A stretch of DNA of 48,237 nt. Source: Hymenobacter glacialis (GTDB lineage Bacteria > Bacteroidota > Bacteroidia > Cytophagales > Hymenobacteraceae). Location: contig NZ_MDZC01000054.1 in the NCBI RefSeq assembly GCF_001816165.1, positions 1 through 48,237 of the forward strand, written 5' to 3'. A program made the translations under genes and the position numbers. This document shows positions 23,106 through 30,949 of the stretch, one piece after another (position 1 is the stretch's first letter; the number at the start of each line of letters is the position of its first letter). The notes beneath the pieces are model-generated. The model saw nothing but the letters and a program-made list of their open reading frames with translations. It was not told the origin of the DNA and did no database searches.

Positions 23106-24122
23106 CTACGTGGGCAGGGGCTGGGCGGTGTAGGTGGGGCCCACGCAGCGCGGTCCCTGCGCCGTCCAGGCCAGTTGGTCGATGCAAAGCTGCCGCTCCG
23201 TCATGGCTGGGTTCCAGGCGTGGTACACCAGGTATTCGGTCTGGCCATTGGGGCTCAGCACGTGCGAGTGGTGGCCGGGACCGCGCACGTGCCCGGCCAC
23301 TGCGGCCAGCACCCGCGGGCCCTTCTCAGCGCCCGCGTCCGAGTAAGGGCCCGTGACGGCATCGGCCACGCAATAGTCCACGCCATAGCGGGGCGTGAGA
23401 AAGTTGGCGCCGCTATAGAAGCAGTAGTACCTGCCGGCGTGCTGCCGCACAAACGGCCCCTCCAGGGTGTGCCACTCGGCAAAGGTCTGGTTGCCGTAGA
23501 GCGGCATGGTGCGGTTTTTCTCGAATACCGTCCAGTCGTGGCGGGCACGCATCACGGTGCGGCTTTCACCAGCCAGGCGGGTCATGCCCAGCAGGCGGTC
23601 AATTGCCAGACCGGTGCCGGGGCGGTAGCCGTTGTCGGTGTCCGTAAAGTCGCGGGCGTAGAGCAGGTACCACCGGCCATCGGTGTCCTGGTACGGATGG
23701 GCATCAATGCAAAACTTGCTGCCAGGCACGTCGAGCAGCGCTACTTGGGTATAGGGGCCTTCGGGCGTCCGGCTGGTGGCCACGTGCAGGCGGTGGCCCA
23801 CGGTATCGGCAAGGGCCCCGCCACCCATGGAGTAGTACATGTAGAACGTGCCCTCGTGGTACACCACTTCGGGCGCCCAGAAGTCGGCCTCATCAGCATC
23901 CTCAGGCGGCATAAGGGCCCCACCGGCGGGCGTCCAGTCTACGAGGTTGTTGGAGGTGAGCAGGGTAAAGATGCGGCCATCGGCCGCTCGGCCCTGTCCC
24001 GTGGTGCCGAAAGCGTAGTACGTGCCCTGGTGGCGCAGCACAAACGGGTCGGGAAACTGGGCGGCGTACACGGGGTTGGTGTAGGTGCGGGCCGGTGGCG
24101 CAGCGTTGGAGGGAGTGAGCAT
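23106..24122 (-). CDS. Glycoside hydrolase family 43-like protein
   Basis: A 338-residue five-bladed beta-propeller hydrolase. Blade motifs and acids: TNPVYAAQFPDPFVLRHQG with the general-base Asp in FPDP (about residue 24), DEADFWAPEVVYHEGTFYMY (the WAPEV motif), SKFCIDAHPYQDTDGRWYLL (pKa-modulating Asp), and EWHTLEGPFVRQHAGRYYCF with the general-acid Glu. GH43 enzymes cut arabinose, xylose and related glycan linkages. No sugar transporter or regulator is adjacent, so the substrate is open. The ATG at 24122 lacks a clear signal peptide. The frame extends to 24197 (MTGQKGAAVFLLSGAFHFAA), which is weakly signal-like but overlaps a TCACTTTG promoter-like site near 24145. Confidence 0.85.
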   Translation of the reverse strand: MLTPSNAAPPARTYTNPVYAAQFPDPFVLRHQGTYYAFGTTGQGRAADGRIFTLLTSNNLVDWTPAGGALMPPEDADEADFWAPEVVYHEGTFYMYYSMGGGALADTVGHRLHVATSRTPEGPYTQVALLDVPGSKFCIDAHPYQDTDGRWYLLYARDFTDTDNGYRPGTGLAIDRLLGMTRLAGESRTVMRARHDWTVFEKNRTMPLYGNQTFAEWHTLEGPFVRQHAGRYYCFYSGANFLTPRYGVDYCVADAVTGPYSDAGAEKGPRVLAAVAGHVRGPGHHSHVLSPNGQTEYLVYHAWNPAMTERQLCIDQLAWTAQGPRCVGPTYTAQPLPT

Positions 24123-24300
24123 GGGCAAGCAACGCTGTGCAGCAAAGTGAAACGCCCCGCTGAGCAGGAATACGGCGGCGCCCTTTTGGCCTGTCATCCG
24201 GCCAGTACCCAGCCTTTACGCCAACAACGCAGCCAATGGCCAGCCCAGCGGCCCCCAAAAAAGTACTTTGCAGCCAACCGCAGCCTACTCGGATAGCTGC

Positions 24301-24774
24301 TTATAATATTCCGGCAATGCCTTTTATGTTTAGCCGGGCAAATTTCTGCACCCGGCCGAAACGGGCCGTGGTTTCGTCCAGCTCCTCGTCTTTGGGCAGC
24401 GAGGCCGGCACCTGGGTGTGCAGGCGCGCAAAAACCGACGCGGCAATGTCCATGTAGCCGAGCAGCAACAGGTACAGCTGCTTCTTCTCGGTTTCGGCGT
24501 ATCCCTTCACCCGAATGGCTTTGGTGAGGGTTTCGAGCTGCGCCGTTTCGTCGGTAAACAAGTCGCGCAATTCCCACCGCCGCTCCTCGTAGCCATAAAG
24601 CTGGTCGGCGGTGGCGGAGGAAGCGGCAAAAGGGAAAATATCCGCAAAGGCCACGGCTTGTGCGAAGGCCGCCTCCGTGGCATACACCGTGGCCAGGTGT
24701 TTTTGCAGACTGGCCCATAGCCCCGCGCGGGCTTTGTCGAAGGTGCTGGGGACGGGCGCGTCGGTCTCGCTCAT
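24301..24774 (-). CDS. Uncharacterised all-helical cytoplasmic protein
   Basis: A 157-residue protein I do not recognise. It has no signal peptide or membrane segment and seems wholly helical, with Leu/Ala/Glu patterns such as WASLQKHLATVYATEAAFAQ, ELRDLFTDETAQLETLTKAI and KKQLYLLLLGYMDIAASVFA. The frame is open upstream to 24981, but the ATG at 24774 (MSETDAPVPSTFDKARAG) is preferred because a TACCTTTG promoter element lies at 24800-24807. It is followed by the GH43 gene on the same strand, with a gap of about 180 bases. Confidence 0.7.
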   Translation of the reverse strand: MSETDAPVPSTFDKARAGLWASLQKHLATVYATEAAFAQAVAFADIFPFAASSATADQLYGYEERRWELRDLFTDETAQLETLTKAIRVKGYAETEKKQLYLLLLGYMDIAASVFARLHTQVPASLPKDEELDETTARFGRVQKFARLNIKGIAGIL

Positions 24775-24799
24775 GGGGAAGCTACAATATGGAATGGGC

Positions 24800-24807
24800 C
24801 AAAGGTA
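24800..24807 (-). promoter_or_regulatory. Promoter -7 element of the helical protein gene
   Basis: On the minus strand TACCTTTG, an exact TAnnTTTG, with a TTG 22 bases further upstream. The leader to the ATG at 24774 is about 22 bases. Confidence 0.5.
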
Positions 24808-24904
24808 CTGGCGCGGCCGACACCGTGGCCAACCCAGTGGCAGCGGGTGTACCCATTTCGGAAGCAAAAACCTATTGGGATAAATCGGGCAATGAGAGGA
24901 AGCC

Positions 24905-24981
24905 CCGCCGGGAAGCAGCGCGAAGCGGTGCCCATCCGGGTCAGGCATGGCGCGGGCCTGAACTTGTGCGGGGCGGTTATG
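24905..24981 (-). other. Possible remnant of a VOC/glyoxalase-family C-terminus
   Basis: In the frame that also contains the helical protein, the stretch AQVQARAMPDPDGHRFALLP reads like the last strand of a vicinal-oxygen-chelate protein (typical DPDGHRFALL). A stop lies directly upstream and the rest of the fold is missing. It may be a gene remnant or chance. The remainder of 24775-25074 shows only the promoter at 24800-24807. Confidence 0.25.
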
Positions 24982-25074
24982 TTATGGTCCCGGTTTTCAG
25001 CAGCGACTTCTCGTAACAGGAACTTACTACGACAACCGTCCGATACTATTTCTTATTCAACAGACCCCAAACCG

Positions 25075-25851
25075 ATGAAATCCCTCCTCCTCACGGCCGC
25101 ACTGGCTGCTTTTGCAGTTACAGCCCAGGCCCAAACCGCCGCCGTGCCGCGCACCGCCGCCGACCAGATTGCCACCAAAAAAGGGCCTCTCACGGTGCAG
25201 CCCATCACACACGGCAGCGTGGTGTTTACCTGGAACGGTAAGACCATTTACGTAGACCCCTACGGCGGCGCAGCGGCCTATGCCGGGCTGGCTGCACCCG
25301 ATGTAATTCTCATCACCGACATCCACGGCGACCACATGGACACCAAGACGCTGGCAGAGCTCCCCGTGAGCAAGGCCCTGATGCTAGTGCCCCAAGCGGT
25401 GGCCGATAAGCTGCCCGCCGAGTACAAGGCGCAGGTCCGCATCCTGCGCAACGGCCAGCGGCTCGACACCCTGGGCATGACGGTTTCGGCCATTCCTATG
25501 TACAACCTGCCCGAAGCAGCCGACGCGCCGCACACCAAAGGCCGGGGCAATGGCTACGTGCTCAACCTGGGCGGCAAAAACGTGTACCTGTCCGGCGATA
25601 CCGAAGACATTCCCGAAATGCGCGCCCTCAAAAGCATCGACGTGGCTTTCGTGTGCATGAACCTGCCCTACACCATGGACGTGAACCAGGCCGCGCAGGG
25701 CGTATTGGCCTTCAAGCCGCGCATTGTGTACCCCTACCACTACCGCGGCCAGAACGGCATGAGCGACGTAGGCAGCTTCAAGAAAACCGTGAATACGGGC
25801 AACAAGAAAATTGACGTTCGGCTGCGCAACTGGTACCCAGCGGCCCAATAA
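25075..25851 (+). CDS. Secreted MBL-fold metallo-hydrolase (UlaG/YtnP-like)
   Basis: A 258-residue protein with a signal peptide (MKSLLLTAALAAFAVTAQAQ) and a metallo-beta-lactamase fold. The zinc loop reads LITDIHGDHMD (HxxDH-like, about residue 83), preceded by YVDPYGGAAAYAG and followed by NVYLSGDTEDIPEM (metal-binding Asp) and IVYPYHYRGQNGM (late His). This pattern fits the L-ascorbate-6-phosphate lactonase-like branch of beta-lactamase superfamily II; the substrate is unknown. The frame is open upstream to 24847, but that part is not protein-like. It is a single-gene transcript, closed by the strong terminator at 25900. Confidence 0.88.
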   Translation: MKSLLLTAALAAFAVTAQAQTAAVPRTAADQIATKKGPLTVQPITHGSVVFTWNGKTIYVDPYGGAAAYAGLAAPDVILITDIHGDHMDTKTLAELPVSKALMLVPQAVADKLPAEYKAQVRILRNGQRLDTLGMTVSAIPMYNLPEAADAPHTKGRGNGYVLNLGGKNVYLSGDTEDIPEMRALKSIDVAFVCMNLPYTMDVNQAAQGVLAFKPRIVYPYHYRGQNGMSDVGSFKKTVNTGNKKIDVRLRNWYPAAQ

Positions 25852-25899
25852 GGCCGGCAGTTGCTTGCCACAGGCGAAAGCTTAACTGTCTAAAATGAG

Positions 25900-25935
25900 A
25901 AAAGCCCCGTTTCCTTTATGGAAACGGGGCTTTTT
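25900..25935. terminator. Bidirectional terminator
   Basis: Perfect 15-base arms (AAAAGCCCCGTTTCC and complement) around a 5-base loop, A-run left and T-run right. It closes the MBL-fold gene on the plus strand and the tRNA-Ser transcript on the minus strand. Confidence 0.95.
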
Positions 25936-25939
25936 GCGT

Positions 25940-26023
25940 AGAGAGCGAGGGATTCGAACCCCCGGACCTGTTACAGTCAGCGGTTTTCAAGACCGCCGCA
26001 ATCGACCACTCTGCCAGCTCTCT
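25940..26023 (-). tRNA. tRNA-Ser(UGA)
   Basis: On the minus strand the acceptor stem AGAGAGC pairs with GCTCTCT, the D-arm region reads TGGCAGAGTGGTCGA, and the anticodon arm is GCGGT-CTTGAAA-ACCGC with anticodon TGA. A long variable arm and GGTTCGAATCC T-arm follow, as expected of a class II serine tRNA. CCA is not encoded. It is the second gene of a tandem serine tRNA pair. Confidence 0.95.
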
Positions 26024-26097
26024 GAGTCAACGCCACTTGCGCTGAGGTAATTTTGGCAACAAAAAAGGCTCTTTCCAACATAGAAAAAGCCTTTTGT

Positions 26098-26183
26098 AGA
26101 GAAGGGGGGATTCGAACCCCCGATACCGTTGCCGGTATAACGGTTTTCGAAACCGTCGCATTCGACCACTCTGCCACCTCTCT
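26098..26183 (-). tRNA. tRNA-Ser(CGA)
   Basis: On the minus strand the acceptor stem AGAGAGG pairs with CTTCTCT (one G-U), and the anticodon arm is ACGGT-TTCGAAA-ACCGT with anticodon CGA. It has a long variable arm (TATACCGGCAACGGTA) and a GGTTCGAATCC T-arm. CCA is not encoded. A hairpin with AAAAAGGC/GCCTTTT at about 26062-26095 lies between it and the second tRNA, so read-through may be partial. Confidence 0.95.
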
Positions 26184-26211
26184 AACAGGCTCCCCGAGTG
26201 ATTGGGGAGTG

Positions 26212-26241
26212 CAAAAGTAGAAAGGAATCAGGAATGGCAAA
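26212..26241 (-). promoter_or_regulatory. Canonical promoter of the tRNA-Ser pair
   Basis: On the minus strand TTTG (26238-26241), 18 bases, then TACTTTTG (26212-26219). This is the best match to the Bacteroidota consensus in the window. The start would be near 26208, inside a CTCCCC/GGGGAG hairpin (26190-26209), about 25 bases before the mature tRNA-Ser(CGA). Confidence 0.75.
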
Positions 26242-26299
26242 GGAAGAATGTTCAATTTTCTTTAAAAAAATCCGTAGTCGCTTCACTATCAGCCCGTCA

Positions 26300-27286
26300 T
26301 TATTCTTCCTTTAGTTCCTTCAGGCGCAGCTGTTCTCGTAGCATCTCCCGCCGGCGCCCCGTCACAGCATCCATGCTCACATTGACCTCGAAACCGATAA
26401 TCAACGTCATGCAAACGAATTCGAGCCACACCATGAAGCCCACCAGCGCTCCAATGGAGCCGTAAAACGTGTTGTAGGAGTCGAAAATACGGACGTAGAG
26501 CGTGAACAGAAACGACACCACGAAGATGAGCAGCGTGGCCACTATGGCCCCCACCGACACCAGCGGCCACTTGTCTTGCACGGGCGGCACGAAATAATAA
26601 ATAACGCAGGTAGTGCTCAAAAACAAGCCCACCAGGGAGCCGTAGCGCACAAGCGTCAGCACCAGTTCGGTGAACCGCTCGGGCACGATTTCATAGAACA
26701 CCAACCAATCGATGAGGTAAGTGCCGAAGAAGATACCGGCGATGGCCAGCACCAGAATCAGCGAGAGCATGAAGGTGAGGCCCGTGGCAATCATGCGCTT
26801 GCGCAGGTAGCTGCGGTGCTTAAACCACGGGTACTTCTTCTCAAAGGCATCGAGCAGGGCCATGATTCCGTTGGAGCTGAGCACCAGGGCCGCACCAAAA
26901 CCAAACGAGAGCAGGCCACCGTGCGGGATGTTCACGATGTCTTCGATGGTGGACGCGGTGGCCGCGTACAGCTCGCGGGGCATAAAGTCGCTGAGGAACA
27001 GCAGAATGTCTACATTCAGGTTCGGCACGGGAATGTACGGAATGAGCGTAAACAGGAAGATAATGGTGGGAAAGAGGGCTACCGTGAGGTTGAAAGCCAT
27101 GTAGGCCGCCCGCTTTTCCAGGCTGTCGAGGCGCAGCTCGTGCAGGATGCGGTCGAGCACATCGTAGAGGGAGGCCTGGCCGCCGGGCAGCCGCAGCCGC
27201 TTGAGGCCCACAATCAGCCGCCGGTACGACCGTTGCTTGCGCACGTCGGGGAAGCGGACTCGGCTGATGGCGGCGGGGGCTTTCAA
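26300..27286 (-). CDS. YihY/BrkB family membrane protein
   Basis: A protein of about 328 residues with a basic N-terminus and six hydrophobic segments, beginning AYMAFNLTVALFPTIIFLFT and including SFGFGAALVLSSNGIMALLD, MIATGLTFMLSLILVLAIAG, YGSLVGLFLSTTCVIYYFVP and VSVGAIVATLLIFVVSFLFT. The family was once thought to be RNase BN, but its function is unsettled. The C-terminus is charged (RREMLREQLRLKELKEE). The start is uncertain: TTG at 27286 gives LKAPAAISRVRF, while a GTG at 27370 would add an unlikely 28 residues. It lies downstream of, and in line with, the thioesterase and mltG genes. Confidence 0.85.
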   Translation of the reverse strand: MKAPAAISRVRFPDVRKQRSYRRLIVGLKRLRLPGGQASLYDVLDRILHELRLDSLEKRAAYMAFNLTVALFPTIIFLFTLIPYIPVPNLNVDILLFLSDFMPRELYAATASTIEDIVNIPHGGLLSFGFGAALVLSSNGIMALLDAFEKKYPWFKHRSYLRKRMIATGLTFMLSLILVLAIAGIFFGTYLIDWLVFYEIVPERFTELVLTLVRYGSLVGLFLSTTCVIYYFVPPVQDKWPLVSVGAIVATLLIFVVSFLFTLYVRIFDSYNTFYGSIGALVGFMVWLEFVCMTLIIGFEVNVSMDAVTGRRREMLREQLRLKELKEE

Positions 27287-27384
27287 GGTGGAGGTTATGG
27301 GCAGTGAGCGGTGAGGGAAGTTACCAGCAAACAGCGGGAGTGGCGGTAAAAGTGCATTGCCCGCCCCCACCCGGCCGCCGGGCG

Positions 27385-27875
27385 CTACTTGCGGAACGCG
27401 GCCGGTGCCGGCGCATTGGGCGAAATGGCGCCGGGCGTGGGCAGCACCGGGCTGTCCACCTCGTCTTCGGTGAAGTAGGGTGCCAGGCGCTCCTGAATGC
27501 TATTGGGCACGGGCACGGGCGGCCGGTGCTGGTGTTCACAAACACCATGAGAGTGTGGCCTTCGGTGAGCAGCTCCTGGGCCTCGTTGTAAATTTCGTAC
27601 TCAAACAGCACCCGCGAACCCTCGGCGGGCTGCTTCAGCAGGAGCCGAACCGTGAGCAGGTCGTCGTAGCGGGCGGGGCGGCGGAAGCGGGTGCGCAGCT
27701 CCCCTACCGGCATGCCCACGCCCTCGGTTTCCAGGTCTTTGTAGCGAATACCGAGCTGCCGGAACGATTCGGTGCGCGCCACCTCAAAGTACGCCGCGTA
27801 GTTGCCATGATAGACGTAGCCCATCTGGTCGGTTTCGGCGTAGCGCACGCGGATTTGGATATCTGACTGGTACAT
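27385..27875 (-). CDS. Acyl-CoA thioesterase, 4HBT/YbgC-type hotdog, apparent frameshift
   Basis: A hotdog-fold thioesterase. The N-terminal 118 residues are typical: IRVRYAETDQMGYVYHGNYA with the catalytic Asp/His region, RTESFRQLGIRYKDLE, and FEYEIYNEAQELLTEGHTLM. After VFVNTSTGRP the entered frame becomes Cys/Arg/Pro-rich and runs to 27321. The neighbouring frame continues sensibly (VPVPNSIQERLAPYFTEDEV, later ISPNAPAPAAFRK) and stops at 27385-27387. One G is missing in the stretch 27508-27521, where the gene should read CCGGTG instead of CCGTG on the minus strand. YbgC-like enzymes hydrolyse acyl-CoA thioesters. A repeat element fills the gap to the upstream mltG. Confidence 0.85.
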
Positions 27876-27903
27876 ATAGTGGCTTTGGGTGATTTAAGTA
27901 ACC

Positions 27904-28002
27904 GTCATGCTGAGCGCAGCCGAAGCATCTCTACTGCAATAGTAAATCCAATCATTAGGATTACTTACACGGTAGAGATGCTTCGGCTGCGCTCAGCATG
28001 AC
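27904..28002. repeat. Full GTCATGCTGAGC-family palindromic repeat
   Basis: Perfect 31-base arms (27904-27934 and 27972-28002; starts GTCATGCTGAGCGCAGCC) around a 37-base centre that holds its own smaller inverted repeat (AGTAA-ATCC against GGATTACT). It lies between mltG and the thioesterase gene, ending 28 bases before the thioesterase ATG. Related copies: 1-69 (half), 40075-40179 and 41272-41357. Confidence 0.9.
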
Positions 28003-28016
28003 GTTCTAAATAAGGG

Positions 28017-29099
28017 TCATCGTATTCCCGCCCGGTTGAGTGCGGCCTGGTAGCGGCGGGCGTTGAGCAGGTGGCCGGTTTCGTTGGTGGCAAAGGCGTG
28101 GTAGCCGCTGAAGTCTTCTTTGGCGCAGAAGTACAAATAGTTGTTGCTCTCCGGCTGCAGTACAGCGTCGATGCTGGCAATGCTGGGCAGGTTGATGGGG
28201 CCGGGCGGCAGGCCGGCGTACTTGTAAGTGTTGTAGGGCGAGTCCTTGGCCAGGTGCACATTGAGCACGCGCTTAATGGTGAAGTCGCGGTTGGCGTACA
28301 CCACGGTGGGGTCGGCCTGCAGCTTCATGCCGCGGCGGAGGCGGTTGAGGTACACGCCCGCAATGCGGGGCCGCTCGCTGGCGTGCTGCTGCTGCTCAGC
28401 TTCCACAATGCTGGCCAGGGTGCTCACTTCGGCCCGGGTCAGGTTAAGCTTTTCGCGCTGGGCGTCGCGGGCGGGAGTCCAGAACTTCTCGTACTCCTTC
28501 TTCATGCGCTTCATGAGGTTTTCGGCCGAAGTGTTCCAGTAAAGCTCGTAGGTGTTCGGAATGAACATGCTGAGCACGGTGGTAGTATCAAAACCCAGGC
28601 TTCGGGTGTAGGCGGGGCTGCTCAGGAGCGAGTCAATCTGTCGGGGCTGGGCATCAATCTGGCTGGCCAGCTTATCGGCCAGTTCGCGCCGCAGCCGCAC
28701 GTTGGTAAACGTGAGCTTGAGCGGCGACTGCAGACCGGCCTTGAGCACGTTGATGAGCTGGCGGTTGGTGTACCCTTCCTTGAGCTCGTAGCGGCCGGGC
28801 TTCACGTGGTCGGGGTACCTCATCAGCTTGGCCACAAAGTGCAACGAGAGCTTGTCGACCACCACGCCGCTGGCATCAATGGCGCGCAGGGCAGCCTGCC
28901 AGTCGTCGTCGCGGTGCACCACCACGTAGGTGGGCTTGCCCTTGGTTTCGATGTTGGCGGTGAAGAACACCTGGTAGAAATAGTAGGAAAAACACACCAG
29001 GGTGAGCGTGAAAATGACGCTCACGGTGGCCCAGCGCCGGCGGCGCTTCAGGGATTGGTCGCGGAGTTCAATGGCCGACTTTTTGGCAGGCTGGGACAT
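28017..29099 (-). CDS. mltG: Endolytic murein transglycosylase
   Basis: A 360-residue YceG/MltG protein. A basic cytoplasmic start and one membrane segment (WATVSVIFTLTLVCFSYYFY, about 23-42) are followed by a LysM-like region (DDWQAALRAIDASGVVVDKL) and the lytic domain. The latter has TTTVLSMFIPNTYELYWNTS, the catalytic-Glu motif LASIVEAEQQ, PRIAGVYLNRLRRGMKLQAD and KYAGLPPGPINLPSIASIDA. The enzyme cleaves nascent glycan strands at the inner membrane and so sets their length. Its promoter is at 29132-29139. Start ATG at 29099 fits the membrane anchor. Confidence 0.94.
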   Translation of the reverse strand: MSQPAKKSAIELRDQSLKRRRRWATVSVIFTLTLVCFSYYFYQVFFTANIETKGKPTYVVVHRDDDWQAALRAIDASGVVVDKLSLHFVAKLMRYPDHVKPGRYELKEGYTNRQLINVLKAGLQSPLKLTFTNVRLRRELADKLASQIDAQPRQIDSLLSSPAYTRSLGFDTTTVLSMFIPNTYELYWNTSAENLMKRMKKEYEKFWTPARDAQREKLNLTRAEVSTLASIVEAEQQQHASERPRIAGVYLNRLRRGMKLQADPTVVYANRDFTIKRVLNVHLAKDSPYNTYKYAGLPPGPINLPSIASIDAVLQPESNNYLYFCAKEDFSGYHAFATNETGHLLNARRYQAALNRAGIR

Positions 29100-29131
29100 G
29101 GGCTGGAATTAGAGAATCAAGGGAGCGACAC

Positions 29132-29139
29132 CAAAAGTA
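29132..29139 (-). promoter_or_regulatory. Promoter -7 element of mltG
   Basis: On the minus strand TACTTTTG, an exact TAnnTTTG, with TTG 15 bases upstream. The leader to the ATG at 29099 is about 30 bases. Confidence 0.55.
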
Positions 29140-29304
29140 CGAAAGCCGGCTACCCAAGCGCCTAAGCCGTACCAGAGTTGTTTCGTTTCAGCCAGCCGTA
29201 GTACCTTGCCCGCGCCTTTGGCTTAGCGGGCACTCTGGTGCCGCCCAAAGCCGCTCACTGGCCGGCACTTGCCTGCCTTCATGTTTTATTCCTCCCCTCG
29301 TTCT

Positions 29305-29937
29305 ATGCCCGCCACCCTGCTCCGCATCCACCCCGAAAATCCGCCTCACAGCCGTATTCAGCAAGCCGTAGAGGTGTTGCGCAAAGGGGGAGTCATTATT
29401 TATCCCACCGATACCGTGTATGGCATCGGCTGCGACGTGACCAATGCCAAGGCAGTGGAAAAGGTGTGCCGCATCAAAAAGCTCATCCCTGAAAAGGCCA
29501 ACCTGAGCTTTATCTGCCACGACCTGTCGCACATTTCCGACTACGCCCACGGCATCACCACCTCCACCTACAAAGTCATCAAGAAAGCGCTGCCCGGTCC
29601 TTTCACCTTCATTTTCGAAGCCAGCTCTAACGCACCCCGCTTCGGCGGCACCAAGCGCAAAACGGTCGGCATTCGGGTGCCCGACAACCAGATTATTCTG
29701 CAGCTGGTGAAGGAGCTCGGCAACCCCATCGTGAGTACCTCGGTGCGGGAAGACGAGAACACCATCGACGAGTACGTGACCGACCCGGACCTGATTTTCG
29801 AGAAATACCGCATGCTGGTAGACCTCGTCATCGACGGCGGCTTTGGCGGCAACGTCCCCAGTACCATCATCGACTGCACCGAAGACGACTTCGAGCTGGT
29901 ACGCCAGGGCGCGGGCGACATCGAACAGTATTTGTAG
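29305..29937 (+). CDS. Sua5/YciO/YrdC family protein (threonylcarbamoyl-AMP synthase-like)
   Basis: A 210-residue YrdC-fold protein. Motifs: GGVIIYPTDTVYGIGCD (nucleotide and threonine site, about residues 31-47), CRIKKLIPEKANLSFICHD (the KxR-like region), KALPGPFTFIFEAS, KTVGIRVPDN and GNPIVSTSV. It has no Sua5 C-terminal domain. The sequence is nearer the YciO branch, whose members are similar to, but not proven to be, the enzyme making threonylcarbamoyl-AMP for tRNA t6A. The ATG at 29305 begins the family-like N-terminus; upstream in-frame starts (29269, 29281) add non-conserved residues. A TACCTTG element lies at 29212-29218. Confidence 0.88.
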   Translation: MPATLLRIHPENPPHSRIQQAVEVLRKGGVIIYPTDTVYGIGCDVTNAKAVEKVCRIKKLIPEKANLSFICHDLSHISDYAHGITTSTYKVIKKALPGPFTFIFEASSNAPRFGGTKRKTVGIRVPDNQIILQLVKELGNPIVSTSVREDENTIDEYVTDPDLIFEKYRMLVDLVIDGGFGGNVPSTIIDCTEDDFELVRQGAGDIEQYL

Positions 29938-29940
29938 CGG

Positions 29941-30016
29941 TAAATGATTAGTGGTTAGTGGTTAATGCCGTTCCAACGAACAGGAACGGCATTAACCACT
30001 AACCACTAATCATTTA
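29941..30016. repeat. Heptad-unit hairpin between convergent genes
   Basis: Perfect 34-base arms (29941-29974 and 29983-30016) with an 8-base loop. The arm contains three 7-base units (GATTAGT, GGTTAGT, GGTTAAT). It lies between the converging YciO-like and acyltransferase genes and could terminate both. Structure matches the elements at 10165-10271 and 43403-43490, though the unit sequence differs. Confidence 0.92.
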
Positions 30017-30019
30017 CCA

Positions 30020-30949
30020 CTAACCCCGCTTGTGTTTCCAGCGGCGGTGCGTCCACAGGTATTGCTCGGGCGCCGCTCGGATGTCGCGCTCCAGGTGCCG
30101 CACAAAGGCGTCGGTAATGGGGAATTCATCAGCGGGGAGTGGCGCGTCACCATCGTAGAGCTCGGTCAGCACAATTTCGTAATGGCCACGGCGCACCCGC
30201 TTGATGCTTACGTACACCACCGGCGCCTTGAACCGCGCGGCCAGGCGGTCGGCACTGGTGTAAAAGCCGGAGTCCTGGTTCATGAAGGTGGTCCAGTAGG
30301 GCCGGTCTTCGGGCCCGGCCGCCTGGTCCGACAGCAAGCTTACCACGCGCGGCTCGCCACGCCGCTGCACCATGTCGCGCAGGGTGTCGCGCATGGGAAT
30401 GAGGCCGGCACCGGTGCGGGTGCGCAGCTCGTGCATAAAGCTTTCGAAAAACGGGTTGCTCAGCGGCTTGTACACCCCGTCGGCCTCGGCCGACAGCCAC
30501 ACCGCCCCCGAAGTGAGCACCCATTCCCAGTTGCCCGCGTGCGACGACAGGCCCAGCGCCATGCGCCCGGCCCGGAAATAGCGCTCCAGCACCTCCGGGT
30601 TGCGAAAGCGCACCCGCTTCTTCAACTCCGCGTCCGACAGGTGCGCCAGCTTGATGGTCTCGACCATCACTTGCGCAAAATGCCGATAAAATTCCTTGCC
30701 GATGCGCTCAATTTCGGCCTCCGATTTTTCGGGAAAAGAATTGCGCAGGTTTTGCAGCACCACGCGCCAGCGGTAGCGCACCACGTAGGCCAGCAGGAAG
30801 TATAATCCCTCCGCAATGACGTAGAGTACCCCAAAGGGCAGCCACGCCAGGCCCAGCAGCAGCCACCGCAGGGGCTGGTAGTACCACGGGTACGGTAGCC
30901 GCGGCGCCGCGCGCTGGGCGGGGTTGGGCGAAATCGTGCGGCTTCTCAT
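30020..30949 (-). CDS. Lipid A biosynthesis (LpxL/HtrB-like) acyltransferase
   Basis: A 309-residue inner-membrane acyltransferase. Membrane segment WLLLGLAWLPFGVLYVIAEG (about 29-48), the family RYRWRVVLQNLRNSFPEKS block, the catalytic HxxxxE motif in SSHAGNWEW (about residue 137), VYKPLSNPFFESFMHELRTR, and the late VRHLERDIRAAPEQYLWTHR with KHKRG end. Family members add secondary acyl chains to Kdo-lipid A precursors; Bacteroidota relatives may act on other lipids. Its ATG overlaps the stop of the upstream secreted-protein gene (ATGA at 30946-30949), so the two are translationally coupled. Confidence 0.92.
   Translation of the reverse strand: MRSRTISPNPAQRAAPRLPYPWYYQPLRWLLLGLAWLPFGVLYVIAEGLYFLLAYVVRYRWRVVLQNLRNSFPEKSEAEIERIGKEFYRHFAQVMVETIKLAHLSDAELKKRVRFRNPEVLERYFRAGRMALGLSSHAGNWEWVLTSGAVWLSAEADGVYKPLSNPFFESFMHELRTRTGAGLIPMRDTLRDMVQRRGEPRVVSLLSDQAAGPEDRPYWTTFMNQDSGFYTSADRLAARFKAPVVYVSIKRVRRGHYEIVLTELYDGDAPLPADEFPITDAFVRHLERDIRAAPEQYLWTHRRWKHKRG

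Noticed and set aside
25940..26183. tRNA-Ser genes as an integration site of a genomic island
   Set aside because: No integrase, no repeated tRNA 3' end and no shift in gene content next to the tRNAs.
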